Source of the DNA: a virus
IMG/VR virus record: IMGVR_UViG_3300042691_040495
Span: 1 to 64,000 of that record
Length of the DNA: 64,000 nt
Direction: 5' to 3' (one strand)
Shown here: positions 1 through 8,239 of the stretch, piece after piece
Position numbering within the stretch: position 1 is the first letter of the stretch
Layout: each line of letters begins with the position of its first letter
Position numbers and translations under genes: made by a program
Notes under the pieces: generated by a model
Told to the model about the DNA's origin: nothing
What the model saw: only the letters and a program-made list of their open reading frames with translations
Database searches by the model: none

Positions 1-78
1 CTCCTCCAAACAATACGCCAAATACTACGCCGTCACGTACTCCTCCAAACAATACGCCAAATACTACGCCATCACGTA
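1..78 (+). repeat. 39-bp tandem repeat, two copies, coding
   Basis: Positions 1-39 and 40-78 are the same 39-bp unit with one mismatch. It reads in frame (13 codons) as a Pro/Asn/Thr/Ser/Arg-rich unit. The array probably continues left of the window. The length is a multiple of three, so copy-number change would keep the gene open. Confidence 0.85.
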
Positions 79-2630
79 CTCGTCCTAGTACTACGCCACA
101 ATCTACTCCACCAAGTTCTACAATGCCTCCCGGCGGAGGAGGTGGCGGTACTGATCCCGGCGGCGGTGGCGGTACTGATCCCGGCGGCGGTGGCGGTACT
201 GATCCCGGCGGCGGTGGCGGTACTGATCCCGGCGGCGGTGGCGGTACTGATCCCGGCGGCGGTGGCGGTACTGATCGCGGCGGCGGTGGCGGTACTGATC
301 CCGGCGGCGGTGGCGGTACTGATCCCGGCGGCGGTGGCGGTACTGATCCCGGCGGCGGTGGCGGTACTGATCCCGGCGGCGGTGGCGGTACTGATCCCGG
401 CGGCGGTGGCGGTACTGATCCCGGCGGCGGTGGCGGTACTGATCCAACGAAAATTCCTTTTTATCCTCGTTGCAGAGCAACATGGCAATTAGAGGGTGTT
501 GTTGATCCGAGTGTTGCTTGTACTTTTGAAGGTTCAGCATCTGGTATACAAGTTTTTGCCGACTCGGTTCAAGGTTATACTCTATTAATGGCTGAATATA
601 ATGGCAGTCTACCAGAATTCTATGGATCAGGAGAATTTACAGGCATTGGATCATATGGAATATGCAATAATCAACCAGAGACTACAGATATTGTTGCTGC
701 TTTTCAAAATATATATCAAACTGTTAATAGTTGTATAATAGAACACAATAGCGATCCTGATGTCTATGATCCAGTAACAAATCCCACAGGACCAAAATAT
801 AGACAACCTCAACTTAAATATTTTGGTACATATTGGGATGGAACACAATGGATTAATAATATTAATATAAGTCAAATAGGTGGAGCAATATCACAATCAA
901 TTACTAATAATATAGAAGACTTAAAAATTATGAATACATCTGAAAATCAATATATTAATAGTAGTAATTTTAAAATCAATATTAGTAATAATTGTCATAT
1001 AACTAAAACTCCAACAAAAAGTCCGGCCCCAACAAGAACTGTAACACGAACACCGAAAGTAACAAGGACAGTAACAAAATCGTTAACACCCACGCACTCT
1101 GTAACAAAATCACATCCAATAACAAGATCATTAACGCCAACTGTTACATCAACGCCAACTGTTACATTAACACCAACAAGATCAACTACTCCAACACCAA
1201 CCTATATTACAGATATTACAACCACTCCAACCATAACACAAACAATTACTCCGACACCAACAAAAAGCCAACCTATAACTATAGTTGATAATATATTATT
1301 AAATAACAGTTGTTTTTCTTCTAATTGGGCCACATTAATTTACGGAACAGATCAAAATACTACGGTCGGATCATTAAACACTTTTGCGGCTTGGCGTAAT
1401 ATTTATTCTATAGTTGATAATAATTATTCTATAATGGCAGGGGCAGCAACTAATCAATTTGTTAACGGTCCTGATGAATATTTTTATTCTAATGATAATG
1501 TATTTATAGACACAAGAGAAGCACCATCATCAAAGGATATAACCGGTCATTACAAAGTTAGAAATAGAATACTAGCAAATCAAAGTATTGATGGAAGAGA
1601 AAAATTAGTATTAGAATGTTTATCTCCTAATACAATAATAGGTAATTTTGTACAAAAACAACCGAGAATATTTAATACTATGCATATATACAAATCAACT
1701 ATTGGTATAACTGGTAGCTCAACAAAAGCACGATATAGTAATTTATTCGTAGCAGGAAGGAACGCTGGAGCAGATATCTATCTTAGAATAAATACATTAT
1801 TAAATCAGTCAGAACTCTCCCTAGCTGCGCCATATTCCGGAATGCTTCTAAAAAAGATGATTTCAGTAAATGCAACAAATAATGCTGATAATTCTTTAAA
1901 TAGTTATATTTTCTTTTTATATCAAAATCTTCTTTATGTAACCAATTCCAATTTTGATCCTGTAGGATCTTTACAAATACCTAATTCTAGTGCATATGAT
2001 ATGGTATTTTATAATAATAAATTGTATATTAGTGATTTTAATAAGTTACATGAGATAGACTATGGAGGAACAACAGATCCTATTAATAAATATTTTATAT
2101 TTAATATATTAAAATCTATAAATTTTAATCAACCCATTTATAATTTAACATTAAATCATTTAAATGGTAATATATATGCATCAAATACATACTCAGATGG
2201 CGAGTGGGATAGGAGCCATACTATAGTAAATTTATTAGATTATTCACAAACTGCGATAAATATTTCTTCTAGAGGTAAAGGAATATTTAATGTTGGAAAT
2301 AATAAATTATATATAGGTCATGGTAGTGATAATTATATTTCTGTAGTAGATCCAATAACAAATAATGAAATTAATAAAATAGATACTATTGAAACACCAA
2401 CTATTTTAACTATAGATAATAAACAAACATTATATTGTGGTAGTAATAAAATACAAGTTATAGATATATTAGAAGAAAATATTACTAGAACTCAACCTAT
2501 ACCAAGTTTTCAAAGTATTAGTAGTACGAATTTAATAGATATTCATATAGACACAGCATATGGATTTAATGCTCCTCTCGGAAGAGCATTTATCGTAAAA
2601 AATAACAATATAGAAACTGCAATTTTTTAA
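3..2630 (+). CDS. Thr/Pro- and Gly-rich stalk protein with propeller-like C-terminus (5' truncated)
   Basis: The frame is open from the left edge, so the ATG at 123 is internal and the gene starts outside the window. Order: Pro/Asn/Thr repeats, 13 units of Gly5-Thr-Asp-Pro (132-446), a globular part with several Cys (450-1000), a Thr/Pro stalk of TPTRT/TRTP type (about 1000-1275), then a C-terminal part. That last part has recurrent short strands such as NKLYISD, NGNIYAS and NKLYIGHG, as in NHL/YVTN-type beta-propellers. No catalytic motif seen. Extended low-complexity stalks ending in globular domains suit a virion fibre or surface adhesin; this is inference. The following gene repeats the Thr/Pro module. 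Confidence 0.8.
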   Translation, partial: PPNNTPNTTPSRTPPNNTPNTTPSRTRPSTTPQSTPPSSTMPPGGGGGGTDPGGGGGTDPGGGGGTDPGGGGGTDPGGGGGTDPGGGGGTDRGGGGGTDPGGGGGTDPGGGGGTDPGGGGGTDPGGGGGTDPGGGGGTDPGGGGGTDPTKIPFYPRCRATWQLEGVVDPSVACTFEGSASGIQVFADSVQGYTLLMAEYNGSLPEFYGSGEFTGIGSYGICNNQPETTDIVAAFQNIYQTVNSCIIEHNSDPDVYDPVTNPTGPKYRQPQLKYFGTYWDGTQWINNINISQIGGAISQSITNNIEDLKIMNTSENQYINSSNFKINISNNCHITKTPTKSPAPTRTVTRTPKVTRTVTKSLTPTHSVTKSHPITRSLTPTVTSTPTVTLTPTRSTTPTPTYITDITTTPTITQTITPTPTKSQPITIVDNILLNNSCFSSNWATLIYGTDQNTTVGSLNTFAAWRNIYSIVDNNYSIMAGAATNQFVNGPDEYFYSNDNVFIDTREAPSSKDITGHYKVRNRILANQSIDGREKLVLECLSPNTIIGNFVQKQPRIFNTMHIYKSTIGITGSSTKARYSNLFVAGRNAGADIYLRINTLLNQSELSLAAPYSGMLLKKMISVNATNNADNSLNSYIFFLYQNLLYVTNSNFDPVGSLQIPNSSAYDMVFYNNKLYISDFNKLHEIDYGGTTDPINKYFIFNILKSINFNQPIYNLTLNHLNGNIYASNTYSDGEWDRSHTIVNLLDYSQTAINISSRGKGIFNVGNNKLYIGHGSDNYISVVDPITNNEINKIDTIETPTILTIDNKQTLYCGSNKIQVIDILEENITRTQPIPSFQSISSTNLIDIHIDTAYGFNAPLGRAFIVKNNNIETAIF
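132..446 (+). repeat. Minisatellite, 13 units of 24 bp (first 27 bp), coding GGGGGTDP
   Basis: The first unit has one extra Gly codon and different Gly codons; the next twelve 24-bp units are virtually identical. The visible change is a CGC codon (Arg for Pro) at 276-278; the final Pro codon is CCA. The array is very GC-rich in an AT-rich genome. Such identity points to recent expansion or ongoing homogenisation. The unit is in frame, so slippage would alter linker length without frameshift. Confidence 0.95.
1000..1275 (+). repeat. Thr/Pro-rich coding repeat, copy 1
   Basis: Degenerate repeats encoding TPTRT, TRTP and TPTPT motifs in the middle of the first stalk protein. The opening stretch, from CHIT through KSPAPTRTVTRTP to KSLTPTH, is closely matched at the start of the copy at 2688-3037, so the module is duplicated. 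Confidence 0.8.
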
Positions 2631-2645
2631 ATTAGAAATAATATT

Positions 2646-3596
2646 ATGAATGATAATACTAATATAAATATAGATGCTAATTGCGATATTACAAGAACAC
2701 CAGAAAAAAGTCCTACACCTACGCGAACAGTAACTCGAACCCCAAAAATAACACGAACAGTAACAAAGTCATTAACGCCTACTCATACAATAACAAGATC
2801 ATCAACGCCAACAATTACTCCTACTAGAACAGTTACTCCCACAAGAACAGTTACAAGAACCGTAACTATTACACCAACCAGAACAATTACGCCGACACCA
2901 ACCATAACCCCTACAACAACCGTAACTCCTAGTATCACATTAACTCAAACTACTACAACTACACCAACAAATACTATTAGTCCTACTATAACGGTAACAC
3001 CAACACGCACAATAGCACCAACTCCAACTGCTTCTACTGTAAATAATTTCATTTTTGACTCTGATTACATCGCAATAACCTATCAATTTTTTGATGGTAA
3101 AGATTTAGATACTGCTACTAATTTAGCATATCCTAGATCACAAAATACATGTAATTATGTTGGATATTCATATAGTAATTTTATTGGAAATTCATCTAAT
3201 AAAATATTAACATGGTCTGGAGATAATACTGGCGCTAGCGGTTTTGAATCTGTTCTATTTGATGTTAATGCTTTTAAATATTTTTATTCTAATATTAATG
3301 AATTTGTTATAGATTGTAGATCGCATTGGTTTGGTACAACAGGATCTAATGCCGTTAGATTAGGAGTAGTATTATACAAAGGAGGGACAGTATCGCCAAC
3401 TCTTAATAACTATCAATTTGTAATTAATAATTATACTAATACATATTCATTTAGTACAAAATCTACTTTAATAACAGCTAGGTATAATAGTACTGATAAA
3501 AATCCTCAAAGAGTTGCAACATTCAAATATAATTTAATAACCAAAGAAGGACTAATAGATAATAACGATGTAATAACTGCTGTTGGATGCTATTAA
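2646..3596 (+). CDS. Thr/Pro-rich stalk protein with C-terminal globular domain
   Basis: 316 aa. Residues 1-15 are Asn/Asp-rich, residues about 15-130 are a Thr/Pro/Arg stalk, and residues 135-316 form a globular domain with aromatic and Asn-rich beta-strand character. The N-terminal 45 residues align well with the stalk region of the preceding gene, which ends 15 nt upstream, so the pair are tandem relatives. No signal peptide. The Thr-rich stalk would be an obvious acceptor for O-linked sugars, and glycosyltransferases lie 2.5 kb downstream. Virion-fibre or display role is inferred. Confidence 0.75.
   Translation: MNDNTNINIDANCDITRTPEKSPTPTRTVTRTPKITRTVTKSLTPTHTITRSSTPTITPTRTVTPTRTVTRTVTITPTRTITPTPTITPTTTVTPSITLTQTTTTTPTNTISPTITVTPTRTIAPTPTASTVNNFIFDSDYIAITYQFFDGKDLDTATNLAYPRSQNTCNYVGYSYSNFIGNSSNKILTWSGDNTGASGFESVLFDVNAFKYFYSNINEFVIDCRSHWFGTTGSNAVRLGVVLYKGGTVSPTLNNYQFVINNYTNTYSFSTKSTLITARYNSTDKNPQRVATFKYNLITKEGLIDNNDVITAVGCY
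2688..3037 (+). repeat. Thr/Pro-rich coding repeat, copy 2
   Basis: Repeats of TPTRTVT / TPTITPT type across about 116 codons, alternating Thr with Pro, Arg, Val or Ile. The first 35 codons match copy 1 at 1000-1275. Confidence 0.8.
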
Positions 3597-3599
3597 AAT

Positions 3600-3980
3600 A
3601 TGTTTAATTTTTATTCTACTAGATCATCAGAATGGAATAATGTTAGAAAACAACATCTTAAAAAAAATAATAGTTGCTGTGGATGCGGTAAAAAAGAAAA
3701 ACTAGAAGTTCATCATATTGAACCATATCATGTGAATCCTGATAGAGAATTAGATCCATCAAATTTAATAACATTATGTAAAAGTTGTCATTTTACTATT
3801 GGTCACTTAATGGATTGGAGCAGTTGGAATATTGACGTTATTAATGATTCTGGGGTGTATTTAAATAAGGTGAAAAATAGACCTTATCAAATAAAGGTTC
3901 AAAGCAATGAAAACTCTCATTTATTTGCTCGTTGCTTGCATAGGATATTCAATATGTTTAGCAGGAACGCGAGACCCTAA
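3600..3980 (+). CDS. HNH endonuclease
   Basis: 126 aa. A zinc-binding HNH domain occupies residues 25-70: CCGCG, then EVHHIEPYH, then NLITLCKSCH, giving the two CxxC pairs and the HH...N...H metal/catalytic pattern. It starts 3 nt after the upstream stalk gene. Its last 74 nt overlap the next gene in another frame, so its tail lies under the protease signal peptide. A free-standing homing-type HNH nuclease is the likeliest role. Confidence 0.8.
   Translation: MFNFYSTRSSEWNNVRKQHLKKNNSCCGCGKKEKLEVHHIEPYHVNPDRELDPSNLITLCKSCHFTIGHLMDWSSWNIDVINDSGVYLNKVKNRPYQIKVQSNENSHLFARCLHRIFNMFSRNARP
3854..3863 (+). promoter_or_regulatory. Candidate phage promoter motif GGTGTATTTA
   Basis: Copy of the GGTGTAT(T/A) motif, 44 nt before the protease ATG at 3907, inside the HNH coding sequence. 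Weaker evidence than the intergenic copies because it overlaps codons. Confidence 0.3.
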
Positions 3981-4653
3981 TATCAGTGATAAAAGTTATA
4001 TAGACTACGGATCCAAGTTTAAATGTGTTGTTCCACTGTGCGGAAAAGAGGACGATGGAGGCCCGTATTGTGCATCTGGCGTCGTTATTAAACCTAATTG
4101 GATTTTGACTGCTGCTCATGTGATTAAAAGAGCAAAAACGTGCAAAATCACCATTAATGATAAAGAAATACAAACTTCTGTATTTATTCCTCATAAAGAT
4201 TTTGAATCTAATAATTTTGGGTATTATGATATTGGTTTAATTTATTCTGATGAAAATATAGAATTAGATTTTTATCCTGAATTATATAAAGAAAATAATG
4301 AAGTGGGAAAAATTTGTGCATTATCTGGATATGGTATAACAGGAACTTTTGGAACAGGAGCCAAGATAGGAGATCATATTAAAAGAGCAGGATCTAATAG
4401 AATATCAGGAACAGATAGACATTTACTCATATGTGATCTAAAAGATCCTAATACTGTATTAGAATTTTTAATAGCAAGTGGAGATAGTGGTGGTGGTTTA
4501 TTTATAGATAAAAAATTAGCTGGTATAAATTCTTGTGTATTAGCTGTAGATGATCATCCAGATTCAACATACGGAGATGAAAGTGGCCATACTAGAATTA
4601 GTCAACATTTATCATGGATAGAAAGTACAATAAATGAGAATGAAAAAAAATAA
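3907..4653 (+). CDS. Secreted trypsin-like serine protease (S1 family)
   Basis: 248 aa. An N-terminal signal peptide (about residues 1-19, hydrophobic LIYLLVACIGYSICLAG) is followed by a chymotrypsin-fold domain. The triad is visible: His71 in LTAAHV, Asp108 in YYDIGL and Ser194 in GDSGGG. Cys40/45/55/80 and later Cys suggest disulfides in an exported enzyme. It overlaps the HNH gene upstream and the subtilisin gene downstream (20 nt), so the two proteases are translationally linked. It could act on host surface proteins or mature the neighbouring fibres; the substrate is unknown. Confidence 0.9.
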   Translation: MKTLIYLLVACIGYSICLAGTRDPNISDKSYIDYGSKFKCVVPLCGKEDDGGPYCASGVVIKPNWILTAAHVIKRAKTCKITINDKEIQTSVFIPHKDFESNNFGYYDIGLIYSDENIELDFYPELYKENNEVGKICALSGYGITGTFGTGAKIGDHIKRAGSNRISGTDRHLLICDLKDPNTVLEFLIASGDSGGGLFIDKKLAGINSCVLAVDDHPDSTYGDESGHTRISQHLSWIESTINENEKK

Positions 4654-5560
4654 AGTTAGTCTTTTACCATATATTTCAGAAGAATTACACGGACTATCTG
4701 CTGATGGGCCGCAAGAATATGGTTGGGAATTAATTAAATTTAATATTCAGTCAATATGGAGTCAAGCAGAAGGGGACGGAGTAGTCGTGGCGGTTATTGA
4801 TACAGGTTGTGATCTTGACCACCCTGATTTGAAAGAAAATTTATTAGATGGTAAAAACTTCATAAATACTAGCAAAGCACCAGAGGATGATAATGGCCAT
4901 GGAAGCCATGTATCTTCTACAATAGCGGCACTAAACAATGGAACAGGTATGGTGGGAATAGCACCAAAAACAAAAATATTACCCGTCAAAGCATTAAATG
5001 CTGAAGGTAGCGGATCAATAGATGTAATTTCAAAAGCGGTTGTTTGGGCGGCTGATCAGGGTGTGGATTTTATTACAATGAGTTTAGGTTCACCAAATGG
5101 AGTAAGTTGCTTAGACGATGCTATAGGATACGCGAATAGTAAAGGATGTGTGGTATTTTGTGCCGCTGGAAATAGTGGAGAAAATGTCGATATCATGTAT
5201 CCTGCTAAATACGAACAAACAATAAGTATTGGAGCTATTGATGAAAATTTAGACAGAACCAGCTTTACTTGCAGTGGTGAATCGCTAGACTTTTTGGCTC
5301 CCGGACATAATATTTTAGGATGTATTCCTGGTGGAAGATATGCTCTAATGAGCGGAACAAGTATGAGCAATCCATTTGCGGTTGGTTGTGCTTCTTTGTT
5401 ATTAAGCTATAATAAAAAATACAAAAAATATCAATTAGAAAATTATAACGGATATATTGATACTTTTAAAACGTCATGTTTAGATTTAAATAATCCTAGA
5501 TACAAAGGTATTAAAAAATATCAAGGATATGGAATATTAAATCCATCTAAATTATTTTAG
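4634..5560 (+). CDS. Subtilisin-like serine protease (S8 family)
   Basis: 308 aa. Catalytic motifs are intact: Asp56 in VIDTGCDLDHPDL, His89 in GHGSHVSS, the Asn of CAAGNSGEN (oxyanion hole) and Ser243 in GTSMSNP. It is compact: about 30 residues precede the catalytic domain, with no long propeptide and no clear signal peptide. It starts within the end of the trypsin-like gene (ATG 4634 or 4640), implying co-expression. Intracellular or virion-associated action fits the missing signal peptide. Its 3' end overlaps the convergent minus-strand gene by four bases. Confidence 0.92.
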   Translation: MRMKKNKVSLLPYISEELHGLSADGPQEYGWELIKFNIQSIWSQAEGDGVVVAVIDTGCDLDHPDLKENLLDGKNFINTSKAPEDDNGHGSHVSSTIAALNNGTGMVGIAPKTKILPVKALNAEGSGSIDVISKAVVWAADQGVDFITMSLGSPNGVSCLDDAIGYANSKGCVVFCAAGNSGENVDIMYPAKYEQTISIGAIDENLDRTSFTCSGESLDFLAPGHNILGCIPGGRYALMSGTSMSNPFAVGCASLLLSYNKKYKKYQLENYNGYIDTFKTSCLDLNNPRYKGIKKYQGYGILNPSKLF

Positions 5561-5913
5561 TATTTTATATTTTGTCTATGTAAATAATGTAATTTATAAT
5601 TTGGATTATAATAATAGGGTTTATTAGAATTATATAATCTTCTACGGTTTTGTTGCTCCATTCTTAGTCTTTCTTGATGAGCCTGCAACTCAGAATCTAT
5701 CTGATCATGGTAGTCGTCCGAAATCCTGGCCCTTCTTTCTGTATCTGCTAAAGAACCAGGATCGGAAAATGCCTGTGGTCCTTTAGTCGAATAGTAAAAA
5801 AAACTTGATAAACTATCATTCAACATTTCATTTTCTGGATTGTTCCAGTGTTGAGCATTACAATTTATTGACATTATCATATAAACAAATATAAAAACTA
5901 TTCTATTTAACAT
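5557..5913 (-). CDS. Small secreted protein of unknown function
   Basis: 118 aa from the ATG at 5913, chosen because AAGGAG sits just upstream (AAGGAGATAGAATTATG on the minus strand); the in-frame ATG at 5937 has no such site. Residues 1-20 form a signal peptide (MLNRIVFIFVYMIMSINCNA). The rest is hydrophilic, with an Arg/Glu/Gln-rich probable helix around residues 60-90 and a Tyr/Asn-rich tail. It is the only gene of this strand between 1 and 6.6 kb. No family recognised. Confidence 0.65.
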   Translation of the reverse strand: MLNRIVFIFVYMIMSINCNAQHWNNPENEMLNDSLSSFFYYSTKGPQAFSDPGSLADTERRARISDDYHDQIDSELQAHQERLRMEQQNRRRLYNSNKPYYYNPNYKLHYLHRQNIKY

Positions 5914-5955
5914 AATTCTATCTCCTTGTGTTTCCATTGCTTTATCATAACATGC

Positions 5956-5970
5956 GGTGTATAAATAATC
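5956..5970 (+). promoter_or_regulatory. Candidate phage promoter motif GGTGTATAAATAATC
   Basis: Intergenic copy of the recurrent GGTGTAT motif, 53 nt before the ATG at 6009. It contains TATAAATA, the octamer known as the -10 of T4 late promoters. Its position supports translation of the next gene from 6009 rather than 5928. Confidence 0.5.
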
Positions 5971-6008
5971 AATATGGTACTATAATCACAAATTTTAAAA
6001 TATTTTTT

Positions 6009-6692
6009 ATGAATCAACTATTAGTACTGAGTGCAAGCGTAAATTATTTAGACTATTTATCTTTTACATATTCTTTAAATAAAGATTTATTTAAGAAATA
6101 TAATTTAAATTATGTTATAGTTACAGACTATAAAGATAATGAAACATATAATTTTTGTATTAGTAATAGTATAAATTGTTATAGGACGGATGCTTTTTAT
6201 CATTTTAACGGGAAAGATGCAACATTTAATAGAGCAGGAGCGCTAAACGAGTTTTTAAAAATAAATACAGCATATTCTTCTAGTTGGATTCTTTTATTAG
6301 ATTCCGATATTATATTAAATGAAGAAATTATAGATAGTTTTTTAAAGACTAATCAAGCCAATATATTCTATGGTTGTGGAAGAGAATTTTATTTAAGTTA
6401 TGAAAATTATCAAAAAAATAAACATTCTGGTATAGAGCAATGTAAGCATTTGGGTTTTTTTCAATTATTTAATATAGAATATTTAAAGAAAAAATACGAA
6501 GAACTTAAATTAATTAATTATGATTATAATAATAATATAATTATATCAAATTATAATGTTTCGGCACAAGATGGCTTATTCGCCAATTTATTTCCAAATA
6601 AACAAAGTCTTGGATATGTTAAGCATATAGGCCCACCATACAAAAATTGGGATGGAAGAATAACAGAACAATGGAATATTAATCAATATTAA
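6009..6692 (+). CDS. Glycosyltransferase-like protein, GT-A fold
   Basis: 227 aa from the ATG at 6009 (MNQLLVLSAS); the longer frame from 5928 adds an unlikely leader and would start before the candidate promoter. It shows the nucleotide-sugar pattern of GT-A enzymes: NRAGALNEFLK at about residue 75 and ILLLDSDIIL near residue 95, with DSD as the metal-binding DxD. It is plus-strand and convergent with the minus-strand glycan operon whose last gene ends 4 nt away. Donor and acceptor unknown. Confidence 0.7.
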   Translation: MNQLLVLSASVNYLDYLSFTYSLNKDLFKKYNLNYVIVTDYKDNETYNFCISNSINCYRTDAFYHFNGKDATFNRAGALNEFLKINTAYSSSWILLLDSDIILNEEIIDSFLKTNQANIFYGCGREFYLSYENYQKNKHSGIEQCKHLGFFQLFNIEYLKKKYEELKLINYDYNNNIIISNYNVSAQDGLFANLFPNKQSLGYVKHIGPPYKNWDGRITEQWNINQY

Positions 6693-6695
6693 GTA

Positions 6696-7259
6696 TTATT
6701 TTTTTTCAAAAATCATTAATGTATCTTTAAACCAAGATAGGCTAACATTATTTCTTAATATTTGTGATTCTGTCTTATTAAAAACATAATTTCTTAAAGC
6801 TATTTCTGATATAATATAGTCATTTGTTTGACAGTTTACATGTCCTTGACCTCCTTGCCCCGGTATTGCCCAACTAAGCACTATTATAGTAGAAGCGTGT
6901 CTAGTAATATTATCAAGAAATATTTTTTCATATATTACAGGTATGTGTTCGCCAACTTCCAGACTCATTACTACATCAAAAGTTTTTTGCAAATCCATGG
7001 GTGTAGATAAATCATAAACATTACATAATCCGTCTGTAATGATATTTGTTTCTGGATTTCCATCATAACATTCACAGAACATTGAATTATTCACTATGGT
7101 CTTACAATAATCTCCTGCCCCACATCCTAGATCTAAAACTGTTGAAACACCACGACTGCGAAAAAAACTAATTAACCCTATTGCTAGTAGAGGATCGTGC
7201 CAATGTTCATTAATAACATTCCCTTCCCAGAAACCTGTTTTATTTATAGAAAAGTTCAT
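6696..7259 (-). CDS. Class I SAM-dependent methyltransferase
   Basis: 187 aa. Motif I is VLDLGCGAGDYC (about residues 35-46), followed by an acidic residue at the end of strand 2 (CYDGNPET) and a motif-II-like DVVMSLEVGEHIP, typical of Methyltransf_11/23-type enzymes. ATG 7259 chosen; an in-frame TTG lies 15 nt upstream. It is the last gene of the minus-strand glycan operon and starts just after the preceding stop. Sugar or glycolipid methylation is a reasonable guess. Confidence 0.8.
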   Translation of the reverse strand: MNFSINKTGFWEGNVINEHWHDPLLAIGLISFFRSRGVSTVLDLGCGAGDYCKTIVNNSMFCECYDGNPETNIITDGLCNVYDLSTPMDLQKTFDVVMSLEVGEHIPVIYEKIFLDNITRHASTIIVLSWAIPGQGGQGHVNCQTNDYIISEIALRNYVFNKTESQILRNNVSLSWFKDTLMIFEKK

Positions 7260-7261
7260 TT

Positions 7262-8239
7262 TTATAATTCCCAATTATTTAATTGTAATAGATCACAAGT
7301 ATGTTGTATTCCATTATTTCCATCAATATATTTAATATAGTATTCCCTAGCATTATTACTAATAAATTGTAAAAAATCTTTATCATCTTTAATTTGTACA
7401 AATTTTTCTTCTATCATTTTTGCATGATCTTTATTTGCATAATGTTCTTGTTTATTTTCTAATGGTGGACCAGCAGAAATATAATGAAAATTTGGTATGA
7501 GATTAGGACTCATTTCATTGGTATATTCAAATCGTAACATAGGAACACCCATAGCCATATACTCTATATCTCTATAGCATATCTGGGCAGATCCGGCACA
7601 AGAAAATCCAACTTTATAATTAATTAGTTCATTAGCATAGTTATCAAAATTTCCAATAGAATTGCCTCCATAGAATAAATCAGTATTGAAAAATTTTATC
7701 ATTGGTCTATGTTCCAGACCTGTACCTCTAAAATAGAATTTATCAATAAATAATGATATTTTTTTACGTTGATTATATAGAGCATTTAAATCATATAAAT
7801 TAGATGGAAAATATATCCAAGGACTATAAATATTATCTATATTTTTATCATAGCAGTGATGTAGTATATCCTTACGATTAAATTGAGATACTAGTATTTT
7901 ACTTATATATGGTTTTGCTATTTCATTATTGAATAAACCAAGATTAATATCACTAAAATAATCACTAGTGGATAGTATTTTTATTTCTTTAGAGTCATAG
8001 TTTTCTAAGATCATCTCGCACTCAAGCATTATAGTAGAGTACATCACATTTTCGTTATCATTATCATATAAAAGTTTAACAGGATATCTTTCTTTATGAG
8101 CATTTATAAAATATCTATTTTCAATAATATCAAATTTATTTTTAAGATTTAATACAAAGTTATCAAAAAAGATATTATAATACCTATATTTTTTTGTTAC
8201 AAAATTAGTTGGATTATGTACTATTATTCTTGGTTTCAT
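7262..8239 (-). CDS. Putative glycosyltransferase (GT-B-like / CAP10-like)
   Basis: 325 aa. Recognition is weak. The C-terminal half has a segment reading VGFSCAGSAQICYRDIEYMAMGVPMLR, here split as FSCAGSAQICYRD and EYMAMGVPMLR. This resembles the donor-site loop of CAP10/LPS-type and other GT-B transferases, where a small residue cluster precedes a conserved acidic residue and an xMGxP turn. Overlaps the carbamoyltransferase gene by 4 nt. Function inferred mainly from that loop and from neighbours. Confidence 0.55.
   Translation of the reverse strand: MKPRIIVHNPTNFVTKKYRYYNIFFDNFVLNLKNKFDIIENRYFINAHKERYPVKLLYDNDNENVMYSTIMLECEMILENYDSKEIKILSTSDYFSDINLGLFNNEIAKPYISKILVSQFNRKDILHHCYDKNIDNIYSPWIYFPSNLYDLNALYNQRKKISLFIDKFYFRGTGLEHRPMIKFFNTDLFYGGNSIGNFDNYANELINYKVGFSCAGSAQICYRDIEYMAMGVPMLRFEYTNEMSPNLIPNFHYISAGPPLENKQEHYANKDHAKMIEEKFVQIKDDKDFLQFISNNAREYYIKYIDGNNGIQHTCDLLQLNNWEL

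Noticed and set aside
72-540. Long alternative-frame ORFs over the GC-rich repeat (Ser/Thr/Ala, Gln-Tyr-Arg-His-Arg and Ala-Val repeat translations)
   Set aside because: They are by-products of the 24-bp repeat being open in several frames; the plus-strand frame continues into normal protein on both sides.
5928-6008. Longer N-terminus of the GT at 6009
   Set aside because: The extension has no family similarity and would begin upstream of the candidate promoter at 5956-5970.
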